From an uncultured Oscillospiraceae bacterium (GTDB taxonomy: Bacteria; Bacillota; Clostridia; Oscillospirales; Acutalibacteraceae), in contig CAOKRT010000014.1 of NCBI GenBank assembly GCA_948471205.1, forward strand, positions 1 through 38,167: a stretch of 38,167 bases of DNA. The letters run 5' to 3'. The position numbers were made by a program, and so were the translations under genes. Of the stretch, positions 31,428 to 38,167 are shown in pieces; position 1 is the first letter of the stretch, and every line of letters starts with the position of its first letter. Under the pieces are notes generated by a model. The model saw nothing but the letters and a program-made list of their open reading frames with translations, did no database searches and was not told the DNA's origin.

Positions 31428-32324
31428 TCAGGATTTGTGTTTTTCGTGAATTTTCTTCGCTTGTTCAGACACAATATTTCTCAGATACACAGGTTCTATA
31501 ATATCTACCTGAGTTGAGAACGATAGCAGAAAACCTATCAGCCAATCGTCCTGCGGCATTTCGGCGGATACGATAAAATCTCCGTTTTCCTGTTTGTTTA
31601 TCTGTGTATAATCAAATTCATCATAAATGCGATATGCCATATTTTGCGGGAAGCGAAGTACAACGGTTTGATGATTTTGTTTCGGTTCTTCATTTAATTG
31701 CGGAAATATATGTTTGGAAAACCCGTCATTCAGAATTTCAAAATCCATAATGCGCGTCAGCTTAAAAATGCGGTAATCCTGTTTTTCCGTACAATATGCT
31801 TTTAAGTACCATGACATGGACTTATATGCCAGTTTTAAAGGATAAATAATTCTCTCTCTGCTCTCTCCGGATGTGTTTGCATATGTTATTTTTACGCATT
31901 TTCTGTGAATGATCGCTGATTTCAGAAGTTCAAATTTTTCGTTATCTGTTTTTTTGTTTCCCCACCTGGAAAAATCCACTTCAAGCCAGTTTTCCGAACG
32001 AATATTAAATATTGCGGAAAGCTTTTGCAATGTTTGACGGCTGTTAATATTTTTCGCAGTATTGATACTTTGCAGCGCTGTCAGAATTTCCTGCTGCTCT
32101 TCCTGTGATAATACTGCTTTGTCCAATATAAAATTGTCCAGCAACCGTATACCGCCGTTTCTGCCCGCTTCCGCATAAATGGGAATTCCTGCACTGCTCA
32201 ATGCATCAATATCTCTGTAAATGGTTCTGACCGATACTTCAAGCTGTTCCGCCAATTCCGGGGCTGTGGACTGCCCTTTATCAAGCAGGCAGTATAGGAT
32301 TTTGAATAATCTGTTTTCCTGCAT
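31428..32324 (-). CDS. WYL-domain transcriptional regulator (YafY/DeoR-like)
   Basis: A 298-aa regulator. The N-terminal HTH_11 winged helix (MQENRLFKILYCLLDKGQ... VSVRTIYRDIDALSSAGIPI) is followed by the WYL domain (about 135-215; IYPLKLAYKSMSWYLKAYC, where SWYLKAY corresponds to the W-Y-L signature) and a C-terminal WCX segment. WYL proteins sense ligands, in some cases single-stranded DNA or nucleotides, and often control DNA-damage or defence genes. It leads a three-gene run on the minus strand and may regulate itself through the dyad at 32359-32385. Confidence 0.9.
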   Translation of the reverse strand: MQENRLFKILYCLLDKGQSTAPELAEQLEVSVRTIYRDIDALSSAGIPIYAEAGRNGGIRLLDNFILDKAVLSQEEQQEILTALQSINTAKNINSRQTLQKLSAIFNIRSENWLEVDFSRWGNKKTDNEKFELLKSAIIHRKCVKITYANTSGESRERIIYPLKLAYKSMSWYLKAYCTEKQDYRIFKLTRIMDFEILNDGFSKHIFPQLNEEPKQNHQTVVLRFPQNMAYRIYDEFDYTQINKQENGDFIVSAEMPQDDWLIGFLLSFSTQVDIIEPVYLRNIVSEQAKKIHEKHKS

Positions 32325-32346
32325 TTTTGCACCGTCCTTACTTTAC

Positions 32347-32352
32347 AGTATA
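32347..32352 (-). promoter_or_regulatory. -10 element of the WYL regulator gene
   Basis: TATACT on the minus strand (32352-32347), 23 nt before the ATG. No good -35 is visible; that position falls in the neighbouring dyad, as expected for an activator- or repressor-controlled promoter. Confidence 0.45.
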
Positions 32353-32358
32353 ACAAAT

Positions 32359-32385
32359 AAAACCTGACACTGTGTGACAGGTTTT
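32359..32385 (-). terminator. Terminator of the GNAT-GH30-trmO operon, possibly also an operator
   Basis: AAAACCTG (32359-32366) pairs with CAGGTTTT (32378-32385), and CAC with GTG inside around a 3-nt loop, with T-rich flanks on both strands. It lies between the trmO stop and the WYL promoter. The inner dyad CCTGACACTGTGTGACAGG would suit a dimeric repressor. Confidence 0.7.
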
Positions 32386-32410
32386 ATTTTATCTTATTTT
32401 GGATGAAATA

Positions 32411-33097
32411 TCAATTTTTTTGCCGCATTGTAATATTCGTAACTGTAATTTTGTTTTCTTTTGCTTTGAATTTTATTTCATATTCCGAAAACGGAAAACC
32501 GTATTCTTTTTCTTCCTGAAATTTATATGCCGGCCGCGGATCATCACGCAGAATTTCAATCAGAATATTTCTTTTTTCTTCGGGAATAAGCGCAAGAAGG
32601 CGGTCTGAAATTTCAACATCTGCCTGATAGTTATTTTCTTCTTCTGCAAATCCGCCGTTTGCATTTTCAATGCAGTCTGTATAAGGAATATATGGCTTGA
32701 TATCAAATATAGGTGTGCCGTTCATCAGGTCTGCGCCACTTACAATTAATACGGCGCCGTTTTTTTCGCTGTATTCCATTCTTTCAAGTTTAACACATGA
32801 TAATCCTAATGCATTCGGACGGAAAGGAGAACGGGTGGCAAAAACACCGATTCTTGTGTTTCCTCCAAGCCTTGGCGGACGCACGGTAGCATGAAAATTA
32901 TCTTTTTTGTTTTCGCTGAATTCCCATATAAGCCATAAATGTGAAAACTGCTCTATACCTTTCAGTGCGTGTTCGTTTCTGCATTCGTTTTCAAAAACAA
33001 TTGTGCTTTTTATGCCGTTAATTCTGCCGCTTTGGCGCGGAATTCCGAATTTTGACGGAAAGTCATTATAAATTTTTGCAATTGGCTTTATTTCCAT
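32411..33097 (-). CDS. trmO: tRNA (t6A37-N6)-methyltransferase TrmO
   Basis: A 228-aa TrmO/TsaA-family enzyme (beta-barrel SAM-dependent methyltransferase) that methylates N6-threonylcarbamoyladenosine at position 37 of certain tRNAs. Motifs: HLWLIWEF, RPPRLGG, GVFATRSPFRPNALGLS and DIKPYIPYTD. The C-terminal extension with DDPRPAY is also typical. It starts 10 nt inside the GH30 gene end, so it is coupled to that operon, an unusual partner. A terminator follows. Confidence 0.92.
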   Translation of the reverse strand: MEIKPIAKIYNDFPSKFGIPRQSGRINGIKSTIVFENECRNEHALKGIEQFSHLWLIWEFSENKKDNFHATVRPPRLGGNTRIGVFATRSPFRPNALGLSCVKLERMEYSEKNGAVLIVSGADLMNGTPIFDIKPYIPYTDCIENANGGFAEEENNYQADVEISDRLLALIPEEKRNILIEILRDDPRPAYKFQEEKEYGFPFSEYEIKFKAKENKITVTNITMRQKN

Positions 33098-34473
33098 AAT
33101 ATCACCGTTGTTATTGATTTTTCTTTTATATGTATTTTGTTTTTTATACAGCCGCTGTAATCACACTGCAGATTTTTTCTTTGAGTTGTTGAATAAACCG
33201 TGCAGTATTTTGACTCCGTTGAAAATGCAAGATCTGTAGATTTTCCCTCGTTCACAATAACAGCGGTTTCGCTGCCGTCTTTGTTTATGAATGTGAAAAT
33301 GCTCATTTTATCGGGTTTGGTACATTTTATATCGGTTACCGCAGTTCCGGGTCTGATGAATTTGGCAAAATGCGCAAAGCCGTAATATCTTTTGGCAATG
33401 TAGTAGTAATGAAACCCGTTTGTGGCAGATAAAAGTCCGTCTGAATAATCTTTGCCGCTGCTGTTGTTATCGGCTATCTGATTAACTGCAACCCAACTGG
33501 TCCAGCTTTCAGCGCCGAGCAAAGACAAATCATTTCCGATTATTCTTGCGGTTATTAAAGCACCGTTGATGGATTTGGTGTCATTTTTGCAGGGCAGTTC
33601 GCACCATTCGCTCATATCAAAGCGTATCGTTCTGTTGTTTTTTACAATGCTGTTGTAAAATTCGGTGCGTATGTTTGTGTTGTTGTCTGCATGATAGGAA
33701 TGCAGGGCAAAAGCGCCAAGATGCTTCATAATTAAATCATCTTGCAGAAACAGCTTCAGATATTCTTTTGTCAGACCGCCGATTTCTCCGCTTTCAGGTC
33801 CGTATAGTTTTACATCAAGTTTTCTTTTTTCAAGTTCTTCGGCAAATATGCGGAATACTTCGTATACTTCTTCCGGTTCATAATGGCAGCCCTCTTGCCA
33901 GACATGCTTACCGCCCCATTTCCATTGAGGTTCATTTATGGGGCTGATATGCGTAACCGGCACACTGTCGTTTATAAAATGTTCGGTAATATCAAGAAAA
34001 TATTCTGCAAACCGTTTATAATTGCTTTTCGGCAGATTGCAGGTGTGGTGTATCAGACTTCCGCTTGCCTGACCGCTTGCAGTAAAAGAATAATGCGGTG
34101 AATTGGCAAAAAGAATAACTGTATCTATATTTCCTTTTTCAAGGCACAGTTTCATAAAACGGTAAGCATTTTTATCTTTTTCAAAATTATATTCGCTGCC
34201 GTGATAATTTTCATCTTCATTATCATTGTTATATACAAGGAAACTTTCGCATTTTCGCCATGGGTTTAAAACACGGCAGTTGCTTTCATCCCAGCCGCCG
34301 CCTATATTATATCTGTAAATATTAAGATTAAGCCCTTTTTCGGAATACAGCAAATCAGATATTTCCTGTGCCGTTTTATCATCTGAAATATTCTGACTCC
34401 ACCAGCATGCGGATGTACCGAAGCCCTTAATTGTCTGTTTCTTTTCGGCGCTTTTTAAATTTATCTTAATCAT
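33088..34473 (-). CDS. GH30-family glycosidase
   Basis: A 461-aa (beta/alpha)8 hydrolase with the GH30 layout: N-terminal KQTIKGFGTSACWW, IGGGWDESN, acid/base E181 in SPINEPQWKW, nucleophile E289 in RFDMSEWCELP, and a C-terminal beta side domain. The WxxGKHVWQEGCHY segment after the acid/base recalls the endo-beta-1,6-galactanase-like members, but the substrate is not settled; glucosylceramidase- or xylanase-type activity is not excluded. There is no signal peptide, so it acts on imported or intracellular glycans. Its ATG overlaps the GNAT stop by 4 nt and has GGAG upstream. Confidence 0.85.
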   Translation of the reverse strand: MIKINLKSAEKKQTIKGFGTSACWWSQNISDDKTAQEISDLLYSEKGLNLNIYRYNIGGGWDESNCRVLNPWRKCESFLVYNNDNEDENYHGSEYNFEKDKNAYRFMKLCLEKGNIDTVILFANSPHYSFTASGQASGSLIHHTCNLPKSNYKRFAEYFLDITEHFINDSVPVTHISPINEPQWKWGGKHVWQEGCHYEPEEVYEVFRIFAEELEKRKLDVKLYGPESGEIGGLTKEYLKLFLQDDLIMKHLGAFALHSYHADNNTNIRTEFYNSIVKNNRTIRFDMSEWCELPCKNDTKSINGALITARIIGNDLSLLGAESWTSWVAVNQIADNNSSGKDYSDGLLSATNGFHYYYIAKRYYGFAHFAKFIRPGTAVTDIKCTKPDKMSIFTFINKDGSETAVIVNEGKSTDLAFSTESKYCTVYSTTQRKNLQCDYSGCIKNKIHIKEKSITTVILWK

Positions 34474-34889
34474 AGTGTTTTCTCCATAAAGATATGCGGG
34501 CAGTATTCATCGTAATATTCTTCACCGTATTCTGTAAAACCAAGTGTTTTATAAAATTCTCTAACCCGGCACTGCGCGGAAAGCACACATTTTTGTGCGC
34601 CGAGTGATTTGGCTTTTTCACACATTGCATTTACAATTTCGGCGCCCAGATGGCAGCCTCTGTATTGTTTCAAAACAGCAATTCTGCCAAGGTGAAATGT
34701 TTTGCCGCCATCTTCGGTAAACAGTCTTGCCGTACCGACCGCTGTGCCGTTAGCATAAAGAACAAGATGAACAGCATGGCCGTCTTTGTCATCAAATTCA
34801 TCCATAAAACCCTGTTCATTCATAAAAACACAAATTCTTATTTCTTTTGCCTCCGGAGGCAGCGTGTTATAAAATTTAATTTTATTCAT
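34470..34889 (-). CDS. GNAT-family acetyltransferase
   Basis: A 139-aa N-acetyltransferase. EIRICVFMNEQGFMDEFDDKDGHAVHLVLY, VGTARLF and the acetyl-CoA loop QYRGCHLGAEIV (Q-x-x-G-x-x-L/A) are present, and CRVREFYKTLGF follows, as in ElaA-like members. The substrate is unknown. ATG 34889 has GGTGAT just upstream; the TTG at 34910 is a weaker alternative. It is the first gene of a tightly overlapping GNAT-GH30-trmO unit. Confidence 0.85.
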   Translation of the reverse strand: MNKIKFYNTLPPEAKEIRICVFMNEQGFMDEFDDKDGHAVHLVLYANGTAVGTARLFTEDGGKTFHLGRIAVLKQYRGCHLGAEIVNAMCEKAKSLGAQKCVLSAQCRVREFYKTLGFTEYGEEYYDEYCPHIFMEKTL

Positions 34890-34965
34890 AAAATCACCAT
34901 ATTCAGACAAAGTATTTATATAATTTTATCACAAAATAAACAAATATTCAATTCGGTGTATATTT

Positions 34966-34983
34966 TTTGAATATTTATTCATT
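34966..34983 (+). promoter_or_regulatory. ARG-box-like operator (candidate ArgR site)
   Basis: TTTGAATATTTATTCATT matches the ArgR consensus WNTGAATWWWWATTCANW at every defined position, with perfect dyad symmetry in the central 14 bp. It ends 7 nt before the -35 of the ABC transporter promoter. A weaker second half, TAAACAAATATTCA, lies about 31 bp upstream (34937-34950). Control by arginine through ArgR/AhrC is inferred from the match. Confidence 0.6.
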
Positions 34984-34990
34984 TTCGTGC

Positions 34991-35019
34991 TTGCTTTTTA
35001 AATAGGGTTGTACTATAAT
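34991..35019 (+). promoter_or_regulatory. Promoter of the amino-acid ABC transporter operon
   Basis: TTGCTT (34991-34996), 17-nt spacer and TATAAT (35014-35019), 38 nt before the ATG, followed by AAAGGAG. Confidence 0.75.
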
Positions 35020-35057
35020 TAATAAAAATATATTACATAAATAAAGGAGAATTACTT

Positions 35058-35921
35058 ATGAAAAAGTTCACAAAAGTTATTGCTGTTGTGCTTGTAATTG
35101 CTGCAATTGCTGCTTGTTTTGCTGCTTGCTCCGGCAACACAGCAAAGGTAAAGGTTATAAATATTAATCTTTCGGACGAGGTTTATGCTCTCGGCGTAAA
35201 TAAAGATGATGCAGAGCTTCTTGCATCTGCAAATGAATTTATTGCAAAAATTAAAGCAGACGGTTCATTTGATAAAATCTGCAACAATTATTTTGGTGAC
35301 GGTGAACCTGTTGCAGTAACATCAGCATCCGAAGATGCTTCAAAGGATCAGCTTGTTGTTGCTACAAACGCTGAATTTGAGCCTTTTGAGTACAAAAAGG
35401 GCGATCAGTTTTATGGTATTGATATGGAAGTTGTTAAGGCATTTGCCGATTCTCTTGGCAAAGAGCTTGTTATTAAGGATATGAATTTTGATGCTGTTGT
35501 AACAGCCGTTCAGCAGGGCAAAGCTGATATTGCAGCAGCAGGACTTACTGTGAATCCTGCCCGTTCAGCACAGGTTAATTTTACCGAATCCTATTATTCA
35601 GCATCACAGCAGCTTATTGTAAAGGCTTCTGATACAAAGTTTGATGAATGCAAAACAAAAGAAGATGTTGATGCTATTCTGAATACACTTGATGCTTCCG
35701 TTAAAATCGGCGGTCAGACAGGTACAACAGGCGCCGCTTATGTTGAAGGCGATTTGGATAACCCGGACGGCTTTGGATTTGCCGGACTTTCGGCCGAATT
35801 TAAAGGCTATGCCAACGGTTCTCTTGCAGTTCTTGATTTAATCAACGGCGGTGTGGATTATGTTATTATTGATGCTGCACCTGCTGCTGCAATTACCAAA
35901 GCAATTAATGCAGTTGCTTAA
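35058..35921 (+). CDS. Amino-acid ABC transporter binding lipoprotein, apparently circularly permuted
   Basis: A 287-aa polar-amino-acid binding protein. The lipoprotein signal ends at IAAC20 or FAAC24. Residues 30-80 (KVKVININLSDEVYALGVNK... IKADGSFDKICNNYFG) look like the normal C-terminus of such proteins. A linker (81-97) follows, and only then the usual N-terminal start QLVVATNAEFEPFEY (98 on), GIDMEVVKAFAD, GKADIAAAGLTVNPAR and VKIGGQTGTTGAAY. The protein stops at DYVIIDAAPAAAITKAINAVA, where an ordinary family member would continue into the segment found here at the front. It binds substrate outside the membrane for the permease and ATPase downstream. The upstream ARG box points to arginine or a related basic amino acid. 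Confidence 0.9.
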   Translation: MKKFTKVIAVVLVIAAIAACFAACSGNTAKVKVININLSDEVYALGVNKDDAELLASANEFIAKIKADGSFDKICNNYFGDGEPVAVTSASEDASKDQLVVATNAEFEPFEYKKGDQFYGIDMEVVKAFADSLGKELVIKDMNFDAVVTAVQQGKADIAAAGLTVNPARSAQVNFTESYYSASQQLIVKASDTKFDECKTKEDVDAILNTLDASVKIGGQTGTTGAAYVEGDLDNPDGFGFAGLSAEFKGYANGSLAVLDLINGGVDYVIIDAAPAAAITKAINAVA

Positions 35922-35937
35922 AAAATAATGTAAATTT

Positions 35938-35966
35938 CGGACCGATGTCCTCATCGGTCCGTTTTT
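35938..35966 (+). terminator. Intra-operon terminator after the binding-protein gene
   Basis: CGGACCGATG (35938-35947), loop TCCT, CATCGGTCCG (35952-35961) and TTTTT. It is strong but placed before the permease gene, so partial read-through would give more binding protein than permease and ATPase, a common arrangement. Confidence 0.85.
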
Positions 35967-36039
35967 AATAAGTTTGTATAATTCAAAATCACAAAAAATG
36001 TTGTTTACGATTTGAATTTAAAGGTTAGCAGGTATAAAG

Positions 36040-36747
36040 ATGAATTTTGGAAAAAAGTTTGAGGTTTTCTGGAATATATTCATAGACAGCAACGGATATA
36101 AAACCGTTTTAACCGGTCTTCAGAATACCCTTATTATTGCTGTTTCGGGACTTCTTATCGGTATCGTTTTGGGAACAATTATAGGCACTATACAGATAAT
36201 TCCGAAAAGAAATCCTGTTATCAAGGTGCTTGACAAGCTGTGTGTGTTTTACGTAAGTCTTTTCAGAGGAACACCCATCGTAGTTCAGCTTCTTGTTTTT
36301 TATTATGTTATTCTTCCTCTGTTAGGTATTCACATAACATCTGTTGTGGTTGCTGTAATTGTTTTCGGAATGAATTCAGGCGCTTACATATCAGAAATTA
36401 TGCGTGCAGGAATTCTTTCTGTTGATTCCGGTCAGATGGAAGGCGGCCGTTCAGTTGGTTTAAGCTATAAAACAACCATGATGAGAATTGTTATTCCGCA
36501 GGCGGTTAAAAATATTCTGCCAACGCTTGGAAATGAATTTATTTCTCTTATTAAGGAAACATCTGTTGTAAGTTTTGTAGGAGCACTTGATTTATATGTT
36601 GCATTCAGCCGCATTGGTTCCAACAGCTATGAATTTATGGTGCCTTACCTTGTTATGGCAATGATTTATATTATAATGGTAGTTATTATAACCGTTGCCG
36701 TTAAGTTTTTAGAAAGGAGCCTGAGGAAAAGTGATAAAAGTATGTAA
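36040..36747 (+). CDS. Amino-acid ABC transporter permease (HisM/GlnP type)
   Basis: A 235-aa inner-membrane permease of the polar-amino-acid family with about five membrane segments. The family entry motif [17 protein letters not shown] and the cytoplasmic EAA loop [25 protein letters not shown], which contacts the ATPase, are visible, as are [11 protein letters not shown] and IKETSVVS. It probably works as a homodimer with the ATPase below and the permuted binding protein above. The ribosome site (AGG-TATAAAG) is modest, in keeping with lower expression than the binding protein. Confidence 0.93.
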   Translation: MNFGKKFEVFWNIFIDSNGYKTVLTGLQNTLIIAVSGLLIGIVLGTIIGTIQIIPKRNPVIKVLDKLCVFYVSLFRGTPIVVQLLVFYYVILPLLGIHITSVVVAVIVFGMNSGAYISEIMRAGILSVDSGQMEGGRSVGLSYKTTMMRIVIPQAVKNILPTLGNEFISLIKETSVVSFVGALDLYVAFSRIGSNSYEFMVPYLVMAMIYIIMVVIITVAVKFLERSLRKSDKSM

Positions 36748-37453
36748 CTTAAAAAAATCCTTTGGCAGTAATCAGGTTCTTAACGGTATTGATTATGAAG
36801 TAAACAAAGGTGATAAGATTGTTATTATCGGTCCTTCCGGTTCCGGTAAATCAACTTTTCTGCGTTGTTTGAATTTGCTTGAAACGCCTACTGAGGGTGA
36901 TATCTGGTTTGAAGATAAACTGATTACAGATAAGCGGACAGATATAAATGAAGTGCGCAGGCATATGGGCATGGTTTTTCAGCATTTCAATCTTTTTAAT
37001 AATCTTACAATTATGAAAAATATAACGCTTGCTCCCGTCAAACTAAAACTTATGAGCAGGGAAGAAGCAAATGAAAATGCGCTTCGCCTTTTGAAAATGG
37101 TGGGTTTAGAGGAAAAGGCAGATGCTTTTCCAAGCTCCCTTTCCGGCGGACAGAAGCAAAGAGCCGCTATTGTTCGTTCGCTTGCCATGAATCCTAAGGT
37201 AATGCTGTTTGATGAACCGACCTCTGCGCTTGATCCGGAAATGGTTGGCGAGGTTTTGCAGGTTATGAAAAATCTGGCCGATGACGGAATGACAATGGTT
37301 GTGGTTACCCATGAAATGGGTTTTGCCCGTGAAGTTGGCTCAAAGGTATTATTTATGGATGGCGGTATCATTCAGGAAGAAAATGAACCCAAGGAGTTTT
37401 TTACAAACCCCAAAAACCAAAGATTACAGGAATTCCTTTCCAAGGTATTATAA
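36731..37453 (+). CDS. Amino-acid ABC transporter ATP-binding protein (GlnQ/ArtP type)
   Basis: A 240-aa ATPase: Walker [10 protein letters not shown] at residues 34-42, Q-loop MVFQHFNLF, signature LSGGQKQR, Walker [13 protein letters not shown], and the switch His in [10 protein letters not shown]. It couples ATP hydrolysis to uptake through the neighbouring permease. The start is GTG 36731, overlapping the permease gene by 17 nt, with AAGGAG and GAGG upstream. A bidirectional terminator follows. Confidence 0.95.
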   Translation: MIKVCNLKKSFGSNQVLNGIDYEVNKGDKIVIIGPSGSGKSTFLRCLNLLETPTEGDIWFEDKLITDKRTDINEVRRHMGMVFQHFNLFNNLTIMKNITLAPVKLKLMSREEANENALRLLKMVGLEEKADAFPSSLSGGQKQRAAIVRSLAMNPKVMLFDEPTSALDPEMVGEVLQVMKNLADDGMTMVVVTHEMGFAREVGSKVLFMDGGIIQEENEPKEFFTNPKNQRLQEFLSKVL

Positions 37454-37462
37454 AAAATAAAA

Positions 37463-37501
37463 AAAAGCATCTGTAAAGTTATTAGCTTTACGGATGCTTT
37501 T
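37463..37501. terminator. Bidirectional terminator
   Basis: AAAAGCATCTGTAAAG (37463-37478), 7-nt loop and CTTTACGGATGCTTTT (37486-37501), with one T-G pair. It serves the ABC operon and the convergent CarD gene. Confidence 0.88.
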
Positions 37502-37507
37502 GATAAT

Positions 37508-38011
37508 TTATGCGGCATGAATTGCGTTTTCAATATACGGTATAACATCGTTTAAAGGAATTTGAAGAACGGCTGCAATTTCACTGTGCAGAATGCCTTG
37601 TGCTCTCTTTAAAAGCTTCTCATCGCACACGGAAAGGTTTTTTCCTGTCTGTTTTAATTCTTCTCTGCGTTCAGACAGTGTTTTTATCAGTGAAATCAGT
37701 TCATCACGGTTTGCCCGGTTTATTATTTTTTTATACTCCTCACGGCGCAGGTTAACATTTTCAATCCATATTGTTTCTTTTTCCGGAATTGTTTTTATAA
37801 GCCGGTTCATTTCTGCCGGAGATAATATTCTTTTCATTTTTGAAACCAGTTTTTCATTATCGGCCGGAACAAAAATAGTTTCTTTTAAATCAAATACAGG
37901 CACAAGAATATAGTATGTTTTTTCATTTTTGCTAAAATTCTGTGTTTTTATATCTGCTATTTTGCATGTGCCGTTAACGCCGTACACAAATAATTCACCT
38001 ATTTTATACAT
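37508..38011 (-). CDS. CarD/CdnL-family transcription factor
   Basis: A 167-aa protein: an N-terminal RNA-polymerase-interacting Tudor-like domain (MYKIGELFVYGVNGTCKIADI, then YYILVPVFDLKETIFVPAD) and a helical C-terminal domain with ILSPAEMNRLIKTIP, W near residue 82, and RANRDELISLIKTLS. CarD proteins bind the RNAP beta subunit and stabilise open complexes at promoters. The Y/F-V/G-Y-G-x-x-G-x-x-x-I opening is typical. GGAGG precedes ATG 38011, with a promoter at 38114-38142. It is probably a single gene. Confidence 0.88.
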   Translation of the reverse strand: MYKIGELFVYGVNGTCKIADIKTQNFSKNEKTYYILVPVFDLKETIFVPADNEKLVSKMKRILSPAEMNRLIKTIPEKETIWIENVNLRREEYKKIINRANRDELISLIKTLSERREELKQTGKNLSVCDEKLLKRAQGILHSEIAAVLQIPLNDVIPYIENAIHAA

Positions 38012-38113
38012 ATAATTACCTCCGTTTCTATTTTTACCAAATTATTGAAAAATATACAACAAATTGTAATATTAACTTAACTTATACAATACAGAATTTT
38101 ATGATGTGTAAAT

Positions 38114-38142
38114 ATTATACCATAATTTAGCCCGTTTTTCAA
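38114..38142 (-). promoter_or_regulatory. Promoter of the CarD-family gene
   Basis: TTGAAA (38142-38137), 17-nt spacer and TATAAT (38119-38114) on the minus strand. The roughly 100-nt leader to the ATG is AT-rich and shows no structure that I can name. Confidence 0.65.
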
Positions 38143-38167
38143 TGCCTGAAAACCCCGATATTTTCAG

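Noticed and set aside
34942-34976. 10-bp inverted repeat AAATATTCAA/TTGAATATTT as a separate operator
   Set aside because: It is formed by halves of the two ARG-box-like sites and is better explained by them.
1-38167. CRISPR array, tRNA, rRNA, prophage or complete transposon
   Set aside because: I saw no regularly spaced repeats, no cloverleaf with CCA end, no rRNA motifs and no phage genes. The only mobile sequences are the two remnants near 29 kb.

Overview
The window looks like chromosome from an anaerobic, spore-forming, gut-dwelling clostridium (Clostridia; an Oscillospiraceae/Ruminococcaceae-type organism is my best guess). The reasons are the AT-rich sequence with strong GGAGG ribosome sites and A/T-rich promoters, a GerA-type germination operon, a DarA-HolB-RicT cluster as in Firmicutes, a bile salt hydrolase, a clostridial 2[4Fe-4S] ferredoxin and host-glycan-degrading enzymes. 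I see no rRNA, tRNA, CRISPR array, prophage or intact transposon. About 30 full-length genes have recognisable families.

Layout. 1-3.6 kb: start of an off-edge gene, then gltX-glnS (both on the minus strand). 3.7-9.2 kb: a DUF4250 gene, an acetyltransferase broken by one nonsense codon, an unknown membrane protein, a PAP2 phosphatase, a bile salt hydrolase, a membrane-anchored XRE regulator divergent from it, and a queuosine-precursor transporter. 9.2-10.1 kb: a QueL-like radical SAM gene lies upstream of that transporter and is preceded by a promoter, a structured leader and a terminator/antiterminator, best read as a preQ1-type riboswitch controlling queuine salvage. 10.2-18.4 kb: a glycan-use island, with nanE-nanA, a divergent GH2 beta-mannosidase, a DUF3795 protein, and a GPH sugar symporter with a GH2 beta-galactosidase.

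18.4-23.3 kb: DUF421-DUF4363, divergent from a gerA-gerB-gerC germinant-receptor operon. 23.3-29.1 kb: citrate synthase with an unknown membrane protein and an AEC transporter, then darA-holB-ricT and a ferredoxin. 29.1-29.95 kb: remnants of IS200/IS605-type elements flanking a YciI-like gene. 29.95-32.4 kb: a WYL regulator, a ClbS/DfsB-like protein and an SPL-family radical SAM protein on one strand. 32.4-34.9 kb: GNAT-GH30-trmO with overlapping ends. 35.0-37.5 kb: a polar amino-acid ABC transporter whose promoter carries a perfect ARG-box-like dyad and whose binding protein appears circularly permuted. 37.5-38 kb: a CarD-family regulator.

How they fit together. Sialic acid, mannose and galactose release with a GPH importer fits foraging on mucin or N-glycans. 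Bile salt hydrolysis, sporulation/germination and salvage of queuine from host or diet fit life in the gut. The observations most worth following are the riboswitch-controlled queL-yhhQ unit, the permuted binding protein with its ARG box, and the WYL/ClbS/radical SAM cluster.
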